DNA of 32,251 nucleotides. It comes from a virus. Location of the stretch: IMG/VR virus record IMGVR_UViG_3300011113_000300, positions 1 through 32,251 of that record. One strand, 5' to 3'. Numbering within the stretch: position 1 is the first letter of the stretch; each line of letters opens with the position of its first letter. Shown in pieces: positions 30,380 to 32,251 of this stretch. Under the pieces are notes generated by a model. It searched no databases and was not told where the DNA came from. It saw only the letters and a list, made by a program, of their open reading frames with translations. Made by a program: the position numbers and the translations under genes.

Positions 30380-31297
30380 CTATTTTCTTATAAGATTATA
30401 GTTTTTTTCAAAATATTCAATAGTTTCTTTTAGTCCATCATATAATTTAGTAAATTCGAATTTAGGTAAATAATTTTTTATTTTTGAATTATCGCTTGGT
30501 TTTCTATATTGACCATCCGGTTTTGTTGTGTCCCATTTAACAGAACCTTTATAGTTCATAATCTCAACAATAATATCGACAATATCTTTAATTGATACTT
30601 CATCTGAAGTTGATAAAATAATCGGTTCATTTTCGGTGTAGTTTTCTAAAACCCATTCTGTTAGTTTTGCAACATCTTGACTAAATATAAATTCTCTTAA
30701 TGGTTTTCCAGAACCCCACACAACAAAATCTGTTTTATTTTCTCTGGCCAAATAACATTTATGTATCAAAGATGGTATAACATGACCATTTTGTATATTG
30801 TAATTATCATTTGGGCCATATATATTGGTGGGGATTACTGATTTGTAATTTAATCCGTATTGTTCTCTATATGATCTTATTTGAACGTCAACCATTCTTT
30901 TAGAGTATGCGTATGCGTCATTTGAAAAATGTGGCGGTCCAAGGTGTATTTTTTTTTCTGTAAGTGGGTAATCTATGTTGTCCGGAAAAATACATGTAGA
31001 TAGAAAGGCCACTAAATTTTTCACACCATGTAATCTTGAACATTCAATTACGTTGGTATTAATCATAATATTATTGTAGTAAAATTCTCCTTTAAAATTC
31101 ATATTACTACCAACACCACCAACTTTAGCCGCGGTGTGAATTACCGATGAAAAATTATTTGTTTTAAATAATAAATTAGTTTGATGTTTATCGGTTAAAT
31201 CAAATTCGTTTGACCTAAACCTAAAGTACTTTTTATCTTTTAACTCAAACCCAACTAATCCGTATCCGCCAGTAACTAATACATTATTTTTATTCAT
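30380..31297 (-). CDS. fcl: GDP-L-fucose synthase
   Basis: 305 residues. It epimerises and reduces the Gmd product to GDP-L-fucose. Features: nucleotide-binding TGGYGLVG (9-16), the highly specific HTAAKVGGVGSNMN (54-67), FLSTCIFPD with Ser100 and Cys102, the YxxxK pair in AYAYSKRM (Y129, K133), IPTNIYGPNDNYN, and GQYRKPSDNSK near the C-terminus. All known catalytic residues I can place are present. The gene is 2 bases from gmd and 3 bases from the fucosyltransferase-like gene. Confidence 0.95.
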   Translation of the reverse strand: MNKNNVLVTGGYGLVGFELKDKKYFRFRSNEFDLTDKHQTNLLFKTNNFSSVIHTAAKVGGVGSNMNFKGEFYYNNIMINTNVIECSRLHGVKNLVAFLSTCIFPDNIDYPLTEKKIHLGPPHFSNDAYAYSKRMVDVQIRSYREQYGLNYKSVIPTNIYGPNDNYNIQNGHVIPSLIHKCYLARENKTDFVVWGSGKPLREFIFSQDVAKLTEWVLENYTENEPIILSTSDEVSIKDIVDIIVEIMNYKGSVKWDTTKPDGQYRKPSDNSKIKNYLPKFEFTKLYDGLKETIEYFEKNYNLIRK

Positions 31298-31300
31298 ATA

Positions 31301-32119
31301 TTATAATACATTAAGATAATTGTTTACCCTGTCATAAATAAATGCGTAATTATTTTTTGCGATTTGATAATTTTCTAAAATTGCATCTTTTCTTTTGTGA
31401 TAATCTTCTATGGTAAGATTGTTTAATATGTTCTCTAACTCATTTAAATTTTGAAATGTTATAATACCATCCATGTTAAAATATTCACTAATATTTGGGC
31501 ATCCCCAGTAAATTGGTATGGTGTATGTCATAAAACAGTCTATTATTTTTTCAGTAAAATAATTTGTAAATTGTGAATTTTCAATTGAAATGTGGAACAT
31601 AGAATCTTCAAATAACGGAAACTTAAATGGTATTCCATTAGGTATAAACTTTTCAAATGAATATGATTTTTTTAAAACGTCTAAAACCTCAAATCTAAAT
31701 CTATGTCCTGGTAATTGCATTTTCATACTTTTTATGAAACTTAATTTAAATTTTTTATCTAATGAACAATGATTTACATACTCACTTTCAAACTCACATT
31801 TATTTTTGTTGCCGTCAGTTAAAGTCCAACAAGATCCAAAATTAAATTTTTTTGAATTCTCACACATTTTTAAAACATCTTCGTCGAAACTGTAAATTAC
31901 ATCAAATTTATTTTTGTTTTCTATAATTTGTTTCTTTATGTTATTTAACAAAGGTGGTTCACATCCATGAATTAAAACTAAAATGTCATATTCAGATCTT
32001 GTTTTTATTAATTTTTGGTAAAAAAAACTTGGTGGGGGGTCAATACAAAGTATGACATTCTTATTTCCGCTATATGAAAAAAGTTCTGGAAACCCCCAGT
32101 GAGAATATAATTTTAACAT
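31301..32119 (-). CDS. GT10-type fucosyltransferase
   Basis: 272 residues. The key match is the alpha-1,3-fucosyltransferase signature: FHISIENS (175-182), NYFTEKIIDCF (186-196) and IPIYWGCPNI (201-210), corresponding to the family pattern FxxxFENS...YxTEK...PVxxG that binds GDP-fucose. Upstream, LPGHRFRFEVL is also seen in GT10 enzymes. The N-terminal domain is short and has no membrane anchor, so the enzyme is probably cytoplasmic and acts on a carried sugar, protein or lipid intermediate. Adjacent Fcl and Gmd make its donor. The acceptor is unknown. Confidence 0.85.
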   Translation of the reverse strand: MLKLYSHWGFPELFSYSGNKNVILCIDPPPSFFYQKLIKTRSEYDILVLIHGCEPPLLNNIKKQIIENKNKFDVIYSFDEDVLKMCENSKKFNFGSCWTLTDGNKNKCEFESEYVNHCSLDKKFKLSFIKSMKMQLPGHRFRFEVLDVLKKSYSFEKFIPNGIPFKFPLFEDSMFHISIENSQFTNYFTEKIIDCFMTYTIPIYWGCPNISEYFNMDGIITFQNLNELENILNNLTIEDYHKRKDAILENYQIAKNNYAFIYDRVNNYLNVL

Positions 32120-32120
32120 A

Positions 32121-32251
32121 TCAAAACCATGTTGAGACTTTTATACCTAAACTTTTTAATTTCTCAATTAGTTCAGTTTCTGATTGTAACGATTCGCTCC
32201 TGACAAATCTTCTATGAAATTCAATGTAAATTTCATTTATTTTTGTTATTG
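32121..32251 (-). CDS. C-terminal end of an unassigned protein (FkbM-like?)
   Basis: Partial: only the last 43 residues lie in the window, running from the right edge to a TGA at 32121-32123, one base from the next start. The readable end is INEIYIEFHRRFVRSE ... LIEKLKSLGIKVSTWF. The INEIYIEFH word and the final LKSLGIKVS-W pattern remind me of the C-terminus of FkbM-type methyltransferases, common in phage glycan clusters, but this is a weak match to a short fragment. Confidence 0.6.
   Translation of the reverse strand, partial: ITKINEIYIEFHRRFVRSESLQSETELIEKLKSLGIKVSTWF

Noticed and set aside
1-32251. tRNA genes, integrase or attachment sites, insertion sequences
   Set aside because: Reading the gaps and both strands showed no cloverleaf, no recombinase motif and no terminal inverted repeats; nearly all sequence is protein-coding.

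Overview
This window looks like part of the genome of a T4-type tailed phage (contractile-tailed class, Caudoviricetes) that infects a member of the Bacteroidota, probably a flavobacterium. The phage assignment rests on a T4-like head-assembly block: large terminase, portal, prohead protease, acidic scaffold and major capsid protein. The host guess rests on several signs: very AT-rich DNA; starts preceded by A-rich stretches with no Shine-Dalgarno sequence (for example 1795, 5350, 14725); one good Bacteroidota-type promoter (TTG, 20 nt, TATATTTG at 18340-18370, minus strand); a Bacteroidota-like ribosomal protein bS21; and a small protein resembling the Bacteroidota family DUF4494. No tRNA, integrase, CRISPR array or insertion sequence was seen.

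Layout. From 2 to 3186 (plus strand) there are four unassigned genes, one with a perfect 113-bp tandem duplication, ending at a terminator. From 3259 to 16578 (plus) lie terminase large subunit, a Pro/Thr-tailed small protein, a 1080-residue beta-solenoid fibre, portal, a helical prohead protein candidate, an unassigned gene, prohead protease, a DUF4494-like protein, scaffold and major capsid protein. A phage bS21 gene sits on the opposite strand inside this block (11210-11401). From 16651 to 18863 are short genes on both strands, two of which carry Cys-containing phage domains behind a basic N-terminal helix. From 18860 to 24656 (minus) are baseplate/tail-type structural genes, including an OB-fold spike/hub protein and a 57-residue gene. 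From 24671 to 32251 (minus) are a late sigma factor, two glycosyltransferases, a small unassigned protein, a HAD-like protein, PhoH, a cytidylyltransferase-like enzyme, Gmd and Fcl (GDP-L-fucose synthesis), a GT10-type fucosyltransferase and the end of a further gene.

How the genes may work together. The sigma factor probably directs late transcription, and an octamer TATTTATA lies about 20-21 nt upstream of several late genes on both strands. The prohead protease should cut the capsid protein after Glu60. Four other proteins carry the same kind of [IL]xE-[AS] site right after an N-terminal basic or amphipathic helix, with Glu at residue 15 or 16, which suggests capsid-targeted internal proteins. 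Gmd, Fcl and the GT10 enzyme together form a plausible fucosylation cassette. The phage bS21 could alter ribosomes in a host lineage whose own bS21 is known to help hide the anti-Shine-Dalgarno sequence. These functional links are inferences; the gene identities named above are mostly supported by visible motifs.
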